DNA of 64,000 bases from Selaginella moellendorffii (Eukaryota; Streptophyta; Lycopodiopsida; Selaginellales; Selaginellaceae). Below, in pieces: positions 1 to 11,470 of the stretch (its first letter is position 1; every line of letters starts with the position of its first letter). Position numbers and translations under genes: made by a program. The notes beneath the pieces were generated by a model that had not been told where the DNA came from, did not search any database, and saw only the letters and a program-made list of their open reading frames with translations. The stretch spans positions 771,863 through 835,862 of the forward strand of contig NW_003314332.1 of assembly GCF_000143415.4 (NCBI RefSeq), written 5' to 3'.

Positions 1-1776
1 AATCAAGGGGAGCATCATATCGAAATATCTGGTCATGGAGGCACTGTCGTCGAGGGCGCTGGTGCTCGAGCACCACCATGTCAATCACAATGTCTTGCTG
101 TGGCAACAACGGCCATGGAGGGCGCCTCAATCGGCGGCCCTGCTATCCGTGGCGCACTCGGCATTGAGGCGCACAAAAGCCAGGCTATGGCGATGGCCAT
201 CGTCGTCGTGCCGGGTGAGTAACTTGTTTTGCTGCTTACAAGACTTCATAGATTTGATCTCAACTCTAGAGACGACACAATTGGACAGGATTTGCTTGTC
301 GCAGCTGCCACCAGTGCGTCTTGCTTGGCCTCCGCTTCTTCTTCTTCTTCCACAGCCGAGTTTGGTGACCAAAACCACCAAAGCCATGATGCAGCAGCGC
401 CGCCATCGCAGCGGCAATCGGAGCTAGGAGAGAGTGCTGCCGACCTGCAAACTTCGAAGGAGTCGCAAACTGCCCCGCAAAAGATGTGAGTCTCCTCGAC
501 TTTTGTTTGTGGAGCTCTAAGCTCTGAAATGCATGCACAGGGTGTAACGATTATATGATGTCTCGGCACTGGCAGGCCGACCAGAAACCTTCAAGCCGCG
601 GGGATCATCTCGGGAATCACACTCGTGGGAACAATAGCCGCCGTTTCCTTCACGCTCGCCAGCGGAGGTCCGGCCGCGCTTGCCGCAGCGATCTCCAAGT
701 CGGGATTCTATGCTGCGTTTGCGTTGATTTTTGTGTCGGAGATTGGCGATAAGGCAAGTTTTCTTCTTTCGGGTGCGCAGGATTCTGAGCTGGTTGCGTT
801 GTGCACAGACGTTCTTCATCGCCGCATTGCTGGCCATGAGACACTCTCGAGGACTGGTGAGTTTAATTGATCAGAGAGTGTTTGTATGATATGATTGAGT
901 GAGAACTTGTATGTGATCGATCAGGTGCTGCTGGGCTCAATGGGTGCGCTTAGCCTCATGACCGTCATCTCGGTTGTCATCGGGAGGCTTTTCCAACGCG
1001 TGCCGGCACAACTACAGACTTGTAAGCCTCTTCTCTCGCTCTCTCGTGTTTATGTTTTGGATTTCATTCGCGAGTGATCCCGGCCAGCTTTGCCAATTGG
1101 TGAGTATGCCGCTGTGGCGCTCCTCATCCTCTTTGGCCTGAAAGCAATCAAAGAGGCGTGGGAGCTACCGTCAGCCCCCGCTGATGCACCGGATGCGGCA
1201 GCTGACTCGGGCGAGCTTGCAGAAGCGGAACAAGTTGTCAAGCAAGTCCAGGTGTGTAAACTTCCTCTCGGCTCTCTGGGATTCTAACCTTTCAACTCGG
1301 AGTAGTGCAGGCTGACAAGAAGTTGAGCACTCCGCTGACAATACTCGGAGAAACATTCAGCCTGGTCTTCCTAGCCGTGAGTTTTGGTTTCTCTGATTAA
1401 GCTCCCCCGGGACTTACGTGCATGCATGTCTCAGGAATGGGGGGATCGATCGATGCTGGCCACAGTCGCCCTGGGTGCCGCTCAAGTAAGTGTGGCGTGA
1501 TCTTCATGTACTCAAAAGTGTTTGCTTGCTTGCACAACAGTCTCCGTGGGGCGTGGCGTCGGGCGCAATCCTGGGACATACGCTCGCAACGTTGCTGGCT
1601 GTGCTTGGCGGCGCACTTCTAGCTCGATATATCTCCGAGAAAGTGGTACGTTTTTGGTGTGGCTAGACGAAGATCTCAGCTCACTAGCGTGTGGGCTTGT
1701 GACACACCAGGTTGGCTACACGGGCGGAGTCCTCTTTCTTGTGTTTGCGGCCGCGACTCTGCTGGGAGCATTCTAG
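1..1776 (+). CDS. GDT1-like (UPF0016/TMEM165 family) membrane transporter, probably chloroplast
   Basis: Multi-exon gene of the GDT1/TMEM165/PAM71 family, cation/H+ exchangers that move Mn2+ or Ca2+; plant organellar members supply Mn to photosystem II. Both family signature motifs are visible: EIGDK-T, spliced across the junction 753/809, and EWGDRS in exon 1435-1485. Hydrophobic helices lie on both sides of an acidic linker (exon 1088-1251). Exons read as about 576-753, 809-856, 925-1021, 1088-1251, 1311-1376, 1435-1485, 1541-1645 and 1711-1776, all in phase. The 5' part is uncertain: the frame that joins well (exon ending 214, acceptor near 304) is open from base 1, so the start is either the ATG at 115 or lies outside the window; the ATG at 35 is in a frame that does not splice cleanly. 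Chloroplast location is inferred from the family and the Ser/Ala-rich N-terminus. Confidence 0.85.
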
Positions 1777-1896
1777 CCCGAAAGTTTTGTTTTGTACTCC
1801 CTTTCTCCCTTTGAATCACAATGAGAATTATTTAGGGCTCATCAGTCACTGTTTCTAGGGCGCAGCAAAGGCAGATCCATTGTGGAGGTACTCGAG

Positions 1897-4800
1897 ATGA
1901 GTAGAAGCAGTGATGTGGGAGCTCGATCTCCTCCTCTTCCCTTCAATCCATACCAGCAGCAGCAGCAGCGCTATCCCCCAATGGCGCCACCAGCTGCTGA
2001 TTTCCCACCACCTCAATTCTTTGCCAGGCCGCCGCTCTCCAATCCTCCTCTAGATCCTACTCCGCCGCCACCACCACCACAGCAGCTCTATTCCAGGCCG
2101 CCATCCTCGATGCTCTCCACTCCACCTCCTCCGATCCCATCCAAGGCACCGCCCTTCGCATCGCCTCCTCCATTTGCAGCGCCCCACCAATTCCAAGGAC
2201 TCCAAGGACCTCCTCCTTCTCATCCTCCTCCTCCTCCTCCCCAGGCTCCCTACTTTGGTGGATCACCAGCGTACCAGCAGCAGCAGCAGCAGCCATTGCC
2301 ACCGCCATCCCAGGGATACTTCGCAGGGATAGCGCCACCACTTCCTGGCGTTGCTGCTCCTCCAGGCCATGACATTGCCGACGAGTTCGAGTCTCTATCC
2401 ATCTCATCAGCTCCTGGAACTGCTGCCGACGTCAAAGTAGAAGCGCTTCCCAGGCCTCCTCCGGATTCGTGTGACACCTTTGCGCAACCGGCTTGGTCGA
2501 ATTGTCACCCGAGGTACTTTGAGCTCACCACCAACGCCATCCCGGCATCACACTCGCTTGCTGCTCGCTGGCACCTTCCCCTGGGAGCTGTGATTCATCC
2601 ACTCGCCGAGGCACCTCCCGAGGTAATAGACAAAGTTTCCTTTTTTTCTCTCTCTTGCTCTCTCTTTCTCTCGCTCTCTCATTCTCCTTTCTCTCGTCTC
2701 TAACCAACGTAGAAGCTGTGCAAAACTAGGAACAAGTGCCCGTCGTTGATTTTGGAACGTCTGGTATTGTGAGGTGCCGCAGGTGCCGGACTTACATCAA
2801 CCCGTATGACAAGTTTACTGATGGCGGCAAGTATTTCCGCTGTGCGATATGCAACCTTCTCAACGACGGTAAAGCAGGCGTTTCATTCTCACAAAGGAAT
2901 CTCATGTTGTTGCTTGTGTTTCCAGTGCCCATGGACTACGTGTGTGCCCTGGATGAACAAGGAAAAAGGAGGGATGCTATGGATCGGCCAGAGCTCAGTC
3001 AGGGCAGTGTTGACTTCGTTGCCCCGATGGAGTATATGGTCCGTCCACCAATGCCCCCGGTCTACTTTTTCCTGATTGATGTGTCGGTCGCGGCAGTGAG
3101 ATCGGGCATTCTACAGGTATTATACCTTGCAGCAGCACAGACTATTTACCAAATCCTTCTTCTCCAGATCGCTGCCGATACAATCAAATCTTGTCTTGAC
3201 AAGCTTCCAGGCTACCCGAGGACTCAAATAGGCTTTTTGACGTTCGATAGTACTCTTCATTTCTACAGTCTCAAGGTAAGCACGTTTCTGTGGCGTCTTT
3301 GTTAGTTTAACTTGGTTTTGCAGTCTTCGCTTACTCAACCTCAAATGGTGGTTTTGGCACAAGTGGACGACCCGTTTTTACCAATGCCCGACGACCTTCT
3401 CGTCAACTTATCTGAATCTCGCCTTGTAGTTGAAGCTCTGCTGGATAGTTTGCCATCTATTTTTGCCAACAATGAAAACGTGGAGTCTGCCCTTGGTCCT
3501 GCTCTGGAGGCTACCACATCGATAATGGTTCGCCCCTTTGATTTTGTTGTCTATTGCTAACTAGGCCGATGGTATCTGTCAGAGTGAAATTGGAGGAAAG
3601 CTGCTTATCTTTCAGAGCACGCTGCCCTCTCTTGGCGTTGGCCGCCTAAAGCTCAGAGGACAAGAAGCTCATGTCTATCAAACGGACCGCGAGCCCGCTT
3701 TGCGGGTGGCAGAGGACTCGTTTTACAAGCAAATGGCGGCCAAGTGCTCCAAGCTGCAAATCGGTGTGAATGTGTATGCATTCTCGGAGAAGTACACCGA
3801 TGTGGCGTCCTTGGGTAAAAACGTTGTCTTGTCTGGTTGCTCAACCATAAGTCGTACTTGTTCCACAGGTACTCTTGCAAAGTACACCGGCGGTCAGGTT
3901 TGCTATTACCCGGGATTCCACGCAGCCGTCGACGGAGAGAAGCTGACGTACGATCTCTCAAGGGACTTGACGAGAGAAACGGCTTGGGAAGCCGTGATGC
4001 GGATTCGTTGTGGAAAAGGTAATGCCTTATGTCGCTGTTTTACATGGTCTCATCTTGGTTTTGCTACAGGAATAAAGTATTCCGTGTTTCATGGCCACTT
4101 CATGCTCCGGAGCTCCGACTTGCTAGCTCTTCCGGCCGTGGACTGTGACAAGGCCTTCTCGGTGCAGTTTGCTTTGGAAGACACTTTGCTGACGTCCCAG
4201 CTGGCATACTTTCAAGTCGCTCTGCTGTAAGCTCGAATCTCTTGTGCGTGTGATATCATACTCAGCTCCTTTGGTGCTTTACAGGTACACGTCGTCCTCG
4301 GGAGAACGGCGAATAAGAGTGCACACGGCTGCCGTTCCAATTGTGCAGGAGCTGAGCGTCATGTATAAAGAGGCGAACATTGGTGCTGTTGTTGGGGTGC
4401 TCAGCAGACTTGGTAAGCGCCGGCATACGTTTCGAGCTAAAACAATGTGCTGTTTTGTTGCAGCCGTGGAGAAATCACTGAATGATAAGCTGGAGAATGC
4501 TCGGCAATACGTGCATGTAAAGATGGTGAATGCGCTGCGGGAGTACAAGAACATGTATGCGGTGAAGCATTCACTCATTGGCCGCATCATCTTCCCCGAG
4601 TCACTCAAGCTACTGCCTCTCTACGTGCTGGCCTTGTCCAAGTCCTTGCCTTTGCGAGGTGGATTCATGGATGCTACACCTGACGAGCGCTCCGCTGCTG
4701 GATACCAGATGATGACAATGTCCCGACCCTCCCTCTTGAAACTTCTCTACCCCGCGCTGATTCGGCTCGACGAGTATCTCCTACAGGTAATGAGTTGCGT

Positions 4801-5335
4801 TGATTGGATCGCCAAGAATGAGACAATTGTTTATGCGCAGGGAAGCCGAGGTGGAGGTGTGGACAGTCCACCGCAGCTGCCACTGACGGCCGAAGTTTTG
4901 GATCCCCGCGGTGCGTTCGTCACCTCGGACGGCCAGCGCTTTGTACTGTGGCTGGGAAACGTGCTCCAACCCGAGTTCGTTGCTGCGATCCTTGGGCCGC
5001 AGGTAGCTCACAGCTCCGACCTGAGAAAGGTGCGCGCGTGTGCTTTTGTTGCTTGCTCTTGGAGCCATATTGACATGATGCTTGTTTCTTCCATACTCCA
5101 GGTCCCGGTTGTGGAGCAAGACAACGACTTGTCGAAACGCTTCCATGCGCTGCTTGCAAAGTTGCGCAAGCAAAACCGGTGGTGCCACCAACAGTGCGTG
5201 GTGGTGCGGCAGGGGGAGTCGGGCCGGGAGCTCCAGCTCGTTCACTCCAACATGGTGGAGGACCGTGGCGCTGGATTTCCTTCCTACATGGAGTGGATGG
5301 TCCAGATCCACAGGCAAGTCCAGCAGAAGATCTAA
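1897..5335 (+). CDS. SEC24: SEC24-like COPII coat subunit
   Basis: Cargo-binding subunit of the COPII coat, which buds vesicles from the endoplasmic reticulum as a SEC23-SEC24 dimer. Exon 1 (1897-2622) encodes a Pro/Gln-rich disordered N-terminus of about 240 residues, usual for SEC24. Exon 2 (from 2730) carries the Sec23/Sec24 zinc finger, Cys-x2-Cys-x18-Cys-x2-Cys, followed by the trunk domain (about 3000-3700), beta-sandwich, all-helical region (about 4310-4800) and C-terminal gelsolin-like domain, ending at the TAA 5333-5335. Introns are short, about 60-110 nt. The ATG at 1897 is the first in frame; a GTG at 1882 precedes it. Gene length and domain order fit a complete SEC24. I cannot tell which of the plant SEC24A/B/C/D groups it belongs to. 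Confidence 0.92.
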
Positions 5336-5644
5336 AGTAACAAAACACTAAGTTAAAAGCTTTGCGTCCATTCAAGAAAAAGCGAGCGAGACTTTCAAGT
5401 GTAAAGAATATCCACGCGGATGCTCCATGTATTCGAATATCCGTAGATGCCCGGCGGATATTCTCGGCCTTTTGGTTGAAAGAAACGACTGCCCTAGCGA
5501 ACAAGGACGGAGGTTTATCATTTTCCGCGCACCAAATCTGTGAGAGAGCGTTGTTTAGATCGATCGGGAATGGTGGCGCGCTGCATTGGTCCCTGTAGTG
5601 ACAGCTAGATCACAAGTAGCTGTGTGTAGCTCTAGAGCAGCAGT

Positions 5645-6678
5645 ATGAAATTCGGGAAGCGGTTAGCTAGCCAGATGGAGGAGACGCTACCCGAGTGGAG
5701 GGACAAGTTCCTGTCCTACAAGCAGCTCAAGAAGCGTCTCAAGCTCATATCGGCGCCGGATTGCTTCACCCAGGCGGCGTTTGAATCCGGCGGTACCAGC
5801 CCCGTTCGGGAGGAGAGCGGGACATCTGCCGTGGATGTTGCCGTGGACGAGCTCAAGAGATCCGGAGGCGCTGCTGTTGCTGCCATCAAGAGCGAAGGCC
5901 TTGAACACGCGGAGGAGCAGCCACAGCAGCAGCAGCAGCAGCAACAAGAAGAGTCCGAGTTCACAAGCTTGCTGGAAGTGGAGCTGGACAAGTTCAACAC
6001 CTTCTTCATGGAGAAGGAGGAGGAGTATGTGATCCGGCTACAGGCAAGTCTCTCTTTCTTCTCGTCCAAGGATACCTTCATCTTGCTTATGCTTGCCGTG
6101 GTCGCTTCCGAGCAGGAGTTGAAAGATCGCATCGAGAAGCTCAAGTCCAAGCCTGACGTGACGGGCCTCGATCTGGAACAGCACGAGGAGCTCATCCAGA
6201 TAAGGAAGGACATTGTTACGTTCCATGGCGAGATGGTGCTGCTCTTTAACTACAGCTCGCTCAACTACACAGGTAAATCCATTCATACGCGAGTGACACT
6301 TGTAACACTTGCATGGACACTATAGGCCTGGTGAAGATCCTGAAAAAGTATGACAAGCGCACGGGGATGTCTCTCCGCTTGCCCTTCATCCAGGGGGTGC
6401 TGCAACAGCCCTTTTTCACGACGGAGCTTCTGTCCAAGTTGGTGGAGGAGTGCGAGAGAAATCTGCAAAGCATCTTCCCAGCAGACGAACTCGCGGCCAT
6501 TACCAAGGCTCCCGAGCAGCCGGAGCTCACAACCGACGCCGAGGAATGCGATCCGGAGCAAGTGGAGGGCATCTACAGGAGCACCATGGCTGCGCTGCAA
6601 ACCATCAAGGACTTGCGCAAGGGAAGTTCCACCTACAGCGCCTTGTCCTTGCCACCGCTCGGCAACAGCGACTCGTGA
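5645..6678 (+). CDS. SPX-domain protein (phosphate signalling)
   Basis: Stand-alone SPX protein of the plant SPX1-4 type. These nuclear or cytosolic proteins bind inositol pyrophosphates and then hold PHR transcription factors inactive when phosphate is plentiful. Three exons: 5645-6043, 6116-6272 and 6326-6678. The N-terminus MKFGKRL and the KQLKKRLK helix are typical; the lysine cluster of the ligand surface is seen in KILKKYDKR at the start of exon 3. A Gln-run insert (about 5925-5950) lies between the first two SPX parts. The first intron (6044-6115) begins with GC rather than GT and is 72 nt, a multiple of three, so the frame stays open if it is retained; removing it restores the family consensus (EEYVIRLQ-ELKDR). 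No EXS, MFS or RING domain follows, so this is the short class. Confidence 0.9.
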
Positions 6679-6716
6679 CATAGACACATATATATCATAT
6701 GATACTCTCCACACCT

Positions 6717-6734
6717 TGTGTGTGTGTGTGTGTA
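6717..6734. repeat. (TG)n microsatellite
   Basis: About nine TG dinucleotides in the short space between the SPX stop codon and the next, convergent, gene. Probably in the 3' UTR. Confidence 0.9.
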
Positions 6735-6759
6735 TAACCATCTTACAATGTCGTCTAAT

Positions 6760-7231
6760 CTAGAGCAAGTTCTCAAAAGCCACAGAGTGTCTCTCGGAGC
6801 CACTCAGCATGTAGCATCCATGAACTTCTGCAAAGCACCGCCCAACGTAGTAACACTCGCAGCTCACCATGTCTCCAACCTTGCAAGTCACGTTCCTGAT
6901 GACAGGAATGGGGCACGGCGGCGGGCTTTGGCAAACTGGAACATATAGACTCAGTCACAAACCATGATCATTCCAGGAAAAACGATGACTTACACTCGGT
7001 AGATTGCAACAATTGCCTGCTCGTGGGAGCCTGCGCCAAGCGTGGAATCAGCGACAAGGAAATATATTATTCACTTCTAGTTACCTGTGCTGGATCGAGC
7101 TTACAGATTCTGCGTCCATGCTTGATCGTGAGCTTGCGATTTTTACTCACGCTTACTTAACCTGTCAACCCTGAGCAGCACAGTCCTACCAGATTTGCCA
7201 GCACTGCCATTGCCACCCGCAGCAGTGCCAT
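6760..7231 (-). CDS. Possible small secreted cysteine-rich protein
   Basis: Tentative 3-4 exon model on the minus strand, convergent with the SPX gene. The ATG at 7231 opens a hydrophobic leader (MALLRVAMAVLANL...) that looks like a signal peptide. A middle exon (about 7095-7150) can encode KLTIKHGRRICKLDPAQ, and the last exon (6760 to about 6942) encodes a Cys-rich tail with spacing like C-x5-C, then VTCKVGDMVSCECYYVGRC. These blocks lie between plausible GT-AG signals, but I could not make one exon set with phases that all agree, so boundaries are uncertain. I do not recognise the family. The tail resembles small secreted disulfide-rich plant proteins; a pseudogene is also possible. Confidence 0.35.
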
Positions 7232-7649
7232 AACTCTAGATTGATTGAGTGCCCAATGTGGTTTCAATGCGGCCGAGTTTTTCAAGCATACTCGACCCCC
7301 CGGGTGCCTTGTGGAAGCGCAAACACCGTGCTCTTGACCTCTCAATCAGGCGTGGAGGCGAGTCCCGCGTATCTTTGGCCACTCACAGGCATTCTTCACT
7401 CCACCTGGGAAACATGATATCCAAGAATCGAGTGAAATTATATTACCTCACGAATGAATGGTTTTAAACAGAGAGCAGTAGAAGCTAGGCTACAACATTC
7501 TCGTTCTTTCTTTTCGATGTCTCAGACACTAGGAATGCCTCGCCCACATTTGCTGTGATTCCAATCTACCATGAAGTTGTATATAGTCTAGTAGAGTAGA
7601 ACACCACGAGACGAAAGAAGTGACGATGCCACAGCAATCTCTTTGATGT
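7232..7649. other. Intergenic region / LHCB6 3' untranslated region
   Basis: No convincing coding exon on either strand. It should hold the promoter of the tentative minus-strand gene ending at 7231 and the 3' UTR of LHCB6 (stop at 7650). Confidence 0.5.
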
Positions 7650-8480
7650 TTACAAGCCAAGAGCACCAAGAGGTGTCAAGCCCTGTCCCGCCTCAAAGTA
7701 GAAGATAAGCATGGCGACCATGGCGAGTCTGGCGTGCTTGATCTCGGCAAGCTGAAGCCTCTGGAGCTTGTCAAAGTCGGGAACGTAGTCCCCGCCCTTC
7801 ATGCTCCCGGCTAGCCGCAGCGGATCAAAGAACTTGCCGCCGGGATAGCCTTGCAGCCCGGTCGAGTTTGCAAAGTTGACGGCCGTTCGCGACCAGGGCG
7901 TTGCCCACTCCACCGCCTGCGTGTTGGGCTCGAAGAAATCCACGTACCTCTTGGACTCCACCCAGCCCATGAGCAGGAGCTGCGTCCCCAGCAGGCTGCC
8001 AAACGAGAAGGGGGCCACGGCACCCGGCGCAGCACCAGCCTCGAACCATGGGATTCCAGACCACGCCTGACCCACGAAGATGCCCACCACCGCCGCCATC
8101 GCCCACCTCCCGTGGATGAGCTCCGCTTCTCTGTACCACTTGAGGAAGGCCGGGTCCTTGCCCAGCCCAAGGGGATCAAAACCATAGTCGCCAGGGAGCC
8201 TGCATTCATCATTCCTCAATACGAGACTAGAAAAGGATAACAAGACTTACGATCCATCCAGCCACTCGGGATCCACCAGGTCGCCACCTCCTCTCACCCC
8301 GGGAAGCCACGACTTCTTGCCGGATGCCGGCTTGGCGGATATCTTCCTGGTGGCCATCGCCATGACTCGGGCTCCATTGCTGGGGCAGTGCGACAGGAGG
8401 GCGTTGCTCCCGCTCACAAACGAGGAGCTCGCGAGCTGCGAAATTGCGGCGCTGGCTGCGCTTGTGCTTGCCACGGCCAT
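7650..8480 (-). CDS. LHCB6: Chlorophyll a/b-binding protein CP24 (minor photosystem II antenna)
   Basis: Encodes CP24, a monomeric light-harvesting protein that links LHCII trimers to the photosystem II core in the thylakoid. Two exons: 8480-8251 (about 75 residues of Ser/Ala-rich transit peptide plus the start of the mature protein) and 8199-7650, with a 51-nt intron splitting a Ser codon. CP24 hallmarks are present: [20 protein letters not shown], the two chlorophyll-ligand helices with ELIHGRWAM and EIKHARLAM, the SGIPWFEAG loop, and the C-terminus TPLGALGL without a fourth helix. Length (about 258 residues) is normal. The start at 8480 gives a good plastid transit peptide. Its promoter is squeezed against the 3' end of the next gene upstream (stop at 8581). 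Confidence 0.95.
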
Positions 8481-8625
8481 CTCTCCTCTCACCTCTCTCC
8501 TCGGCTCTCCTAGCTTCGCAGGATTCTGATCGAAAAAAAGTAGGAAAAAAATGTGTGGTAGATAGAGGCCCCGGATCTGGTTAGCCAATGGGACGCATTC
8601 GCGGCAAAATACCAGCCAATGGCTG
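8481..8625 (-). promoter_or_regulatory. Presumed LHCB6 promoter with two CCAAT-type boxes
   Basis: Only 100 bp separate the LHCB6 ATG from the stop codon of the upstream PPR gene on the same strand. On the minus strand this stretch and the end of the PPR reading frame hold two CATTGG (inverted CCAAT) motifs, near 8585-8590 and 8615-8620, and a T-rich tract. No clear TATA box was seen. Assignment rests on position. Confidence 0.4.
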
Positions 8626-10368
8626 CCGAGGAAACGGATTAAGCGTTGGAGGCTGGGCTTGAACCTTGGACCAGCCACTTGATTTTGCGCTGTTTAGCAA
8701 GCATCTCCATTGGAAGCCGTCCGGCTCAAATGGCATGCTTTGTATCAAATCCTTGGCGTCTTGGACATGCCCGGCACGCCCCAGCATGTCAACCAGGCAG
8801 CAGTAGTGCTCTCTCGTGGCCGCAATCCCGCAATCGCACACCATCACGTCGAAGCAGCGCCTTCCCGTGGTGGACTTCCCAGTGTGGCTGCAAGCAATGA
8901 ACACGGAGACGAAGCACCCTTGATCCACAGCCATGCCGGCCGCCATCATCTCGTGAAGCACACGAAACGCTCCACTGGGCTGTCCATTGCGGGCATAAGC
9001 CGAGAGTGTCGCACTCCATGATGCAGCATTGCATTGAGGCATGGAATCAAACACACGGCGTGCTGTCTCCACTTGCCCGTTCTGGGCATGTGCAGCTAAG
9101 ATAGAGTTCCACGACACCACGTCCCTGTGGGGCATACTGCCGAACAGGGAAACAGCCTCCGCTAAATACCCACCCTGAAAGAAAGCAGCCAACATTGCGT
9201 TCCAAGCCACCGCATCCCTCTGTGGCATTGTGTCAAACGTGAACTTTGCTGCCTCTACAAGACTTCTGGAACCATATGCTGCAAGCATGGTTGTCCACGA
9301 TACCATGTCCCTCTCCGGCATCCCATGACTAAACAAGAGCTCAACAATGGTCACTCGTCGAGCTGCTGCCGCTCGCAACATCAACATTGCATTGAGTGAT
9401 ACCAAATTTGTCACTGGCATCTCCTCGAATAAGCGCTCGGCAGAGTCAACATTCCCCGCCTGGGCGTAAGCTACTAGCATGGCAGTCCACGACACCACGT
9501 CTCGCTGAGGCATCATATCGAACACCTTCCTGGCTTGTGAAATATCACCACTTTGGCTATATGTCACCAGTAGTGTCGTCCACGACACAAGATCCCTCTC
9601 GGGCATCTGCGGGAAGAGGATGGCGGGCTCTGAGGATGCCGTTAGCATTGCATTCCATGCAACCAGATTGGTTTCGGGCATGAGCCACTGAAAAAAGTGC
9701 GCCGCTTGGCTTGGTTCACCCAGATGCAAGTACGCGGACAACATTGTTGTCCACGATACAATGTCTCGCACTGGCGCTCCATCAAACACCGCCTTGGCTC
9801 GCTCCAACTCCCCGTTGCGGCCATACACATCCAACATGGAGTTCCAGGACACAAGGTCCGGCTTTGGCATGCAATCGAACAGCGTCGCAGCAGCCTGCAC
9901 GAGCCCGCCGCGCGCAAGGGCCGTGAGCATTGTGTTCCAAGAGGTCTGGTTTCGCTGGGGCATGCTATCAAACAAGAGTTTTGCATCTGCAAGCCATCCA
10001 TTCCGGGCGTACGCTGCGAGCATTGCATTCCAGGAGACGACGTCCCGCTGCAGCATGGCATCAAAGAGCTGTTTTGCTTGACCCACAAGGCCATACTGGA
10101 TGTAAACGCTCATCATGGCGTTCCAAGCAACTACGCTCTTATCCGGCATCCTTTCAAACAGCTCTATCGCATGCTGCAGTTGCCCGTTCCGGGCAAACGC
10201 ACACAACATCAACACCCAGGTAAAGCAGTTCTTGTGCTCGGCGGCTTGAAATGTTTCTTGAGCATCCGCCAGCCTTCCAGACTTCCCATGCATTTCAATG
10301 AGCTTGTTGGTCACAAATGTAGATTCTGGTTCTCCGCAGCTGCCGGAGGTACCTTGAGGTCCAAGCAT
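8581..10368 (-). CDS. PPR protein (intronless)
   Basis: Single-exon gene for a 595-residue pentatricopeptide-repeat protein. Such proteins bind organellar RNA, one repeat per base, in editing, splicing or stabilisation. About 15 repeats of about 31 residues with cores like [24 protein letters not shown] run almost from end to end. The last repeats lead into [14 protein letters not shown] and the beginning of an E-type motif ([11 protein letters not shown]), after which the protein stops: there is no full E/E+ or DYW domain. No clear targeting peptide is seen, so the true start may differ. The ATG at 10368 lies two bases downstream of the stop codon of a relic PPR reading frame (10371-10838), indicating tandem PPR copies on this strand. 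Confidence 0.85.
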   Translation of the reverse strand: MLGPQGTSGSCGEPESTFVTNKLIEMHGKSGRLADAQETFQAAEHKNCFTWVLMLCAFARNGQLQHAIELFERMPDKSVVAWNAMMSVYIQYGLVGQAKQLFDAMLQRDVVSWNAMLAAYARNGWLADAKLLFDSMPQRNQTSWNTMLTALARGGLVQAAATLFDCMPKPDLVSWNSMLDVYGRNGELERAKAVFDGAPVRDIVSWTTMLSAYLHLGEPSQAAHFFQWLMPETNLVAWNAMLTASSEPAILFPQMPERDLVSWTTLLVTYSQSGDISQARKVFDMMPQRDVVSWTAMLVAYAQAGNVDSAERLFEEMPVTNLVSLNAMLMLRAAAARRVTIVELLFSHGMPERDMVSWTTMLAAYGSRSLVEAAKFTFDTMPQRDAVAWNAMLAAFFQGGYLAEAVSLFGSMPHRDVVSWNSILAAHAQNGQVETARRVFDSMPQCNAASWSATLSAYARNGQPSGAFRVLHEMMAAGMAVDQGCFVSVFIACSHTGKSTTGRRCFDVMVCDCGIAATREHYCCLVDMLGRAGHVQDAKDLIQSMPFEPDGFQWRCLLNSAKSSGWSKVQAQPPTLNPFPRQPLAGILPRMRPIG

Positions 10369-10370
10369 GC

Positions 10371-11470
10371 CTACGATGATGCATCATCAAAGGCAAACTG
10401 CATGTAGAGATTGGATAGCTGGACGTAAGGAAATGAGTCCTCCAGCGCTAGTGGATCGTCACTTTCCATAATGGCAGAAATGGCATAGTCCACCGCTCCG
10501 ATAGCGTCGCCCTGCGTGTTACTGGCCGCAAGCATCGCCTTCCACGCGACAACGTTGGGCTCAAATGGCATTGTGTGGAGCAGCTCCTGCGCATCTTTCA
10601 AGAGGCCGGCGCGGCTTAAAGCGTCAGCCACGCAGAAGTAGTGGGCTGCGGAAGGCTGGACGCTGCCACTATGGAAACAAACAGCTGCCGGGCAATCTCT
10701 GCGGCGCCCATTCGGCTGCATGCCATCATTGCGAAACCTCGTCGGTGATCCAGCCTTCCAGGCCCATCTCCCCAAACAACTACAACGCGTCCTCTCCATA
10801 TACGCAGCCCAGTTCCTTGACATAACCCTGCCGGGCACACAGCACCGTGTTCCAGGACACTAGAGCCGTTTCTGGCATCGCAACAACCATGCTCTCCACA
10901 GCAAGAACGCTGTTGAAACCATCCTCATTGCAGTGATAGTTTACATGTGGATTGAGAAGTGCATTGAAGCAGCACAAACTGTGCTGTGGCAAGCAGTCAA
11001 AGAGGGCTTTAGTCGTTTGCAAGTCCCTAACACGGGCAAAAGCGGACATGAGAACAATCCACCAACAATGTCCTTCTGCAGCATCTTGTTGAACAGCATA
11101 CTTATCTCACCAAGATCTTCATTCCGAGCATGACAGTCTCACATTGTCGTCCATGAAACGGCCGTGGGGCACGGGAGCATGTCAAGCAAAGCTTGGGCGG
11201 CTTGCATTTGTCCGGCCTGGGAAAATCTAAAAATTAAAATCATAGCGTTCCAGAATCCCTCTCGGGCATTTGCTCAAACGCCTTCTCTGCGTCCAGGACA
11301 TGAGAGAAAATGCGCAAGCCAACGCAGTCCACGTCCATATATCTCTCTGAGACCAGCAATCAAACAGGTGTTGCAGGCATTTGCTTCCAGAAGAATGAGA
11401 AGACGTTGGGTTGTTGTATGGTTATATGCGTGTGTTCTCCAAGCTGCCACTTGCCATACATGTCAACAAA
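10371..11470 (-). pseudogene. Decayed PPR gene (relic A)
   Basis: PPR-derived sequence scattered over several frames of the minus strand. The best part, about 10371-10680, is the C-terminal region of a PPR protein (AHYFCVADALSRAGLLKDAQEL, SMPF-like block, then an E-motif-like stretch DSFPYVQLSNLY). Upstream, fragments such as ALVSWNTVLC (near 10850) and a repeat block near 11140-11230 are separated by frameshifts and stops. The block 11140-11470 matches 12690-13060 closely, so two copies of one ancestral gene have decayed side by side. Confidence 0.7.

Noticed and set aside
35-214. ATG at 35 as start of the GDT1-like gene
   Set aside because: Its frame cannot be joined in phase to the next exon with a good acceptor; the frame open from base 1 (ATG at 115) can.
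7249-7467. Plus-strand frame of 72 codons
   Set aside because: No family features and it lies antisense to the probable promoter region of the minus-strand gene.
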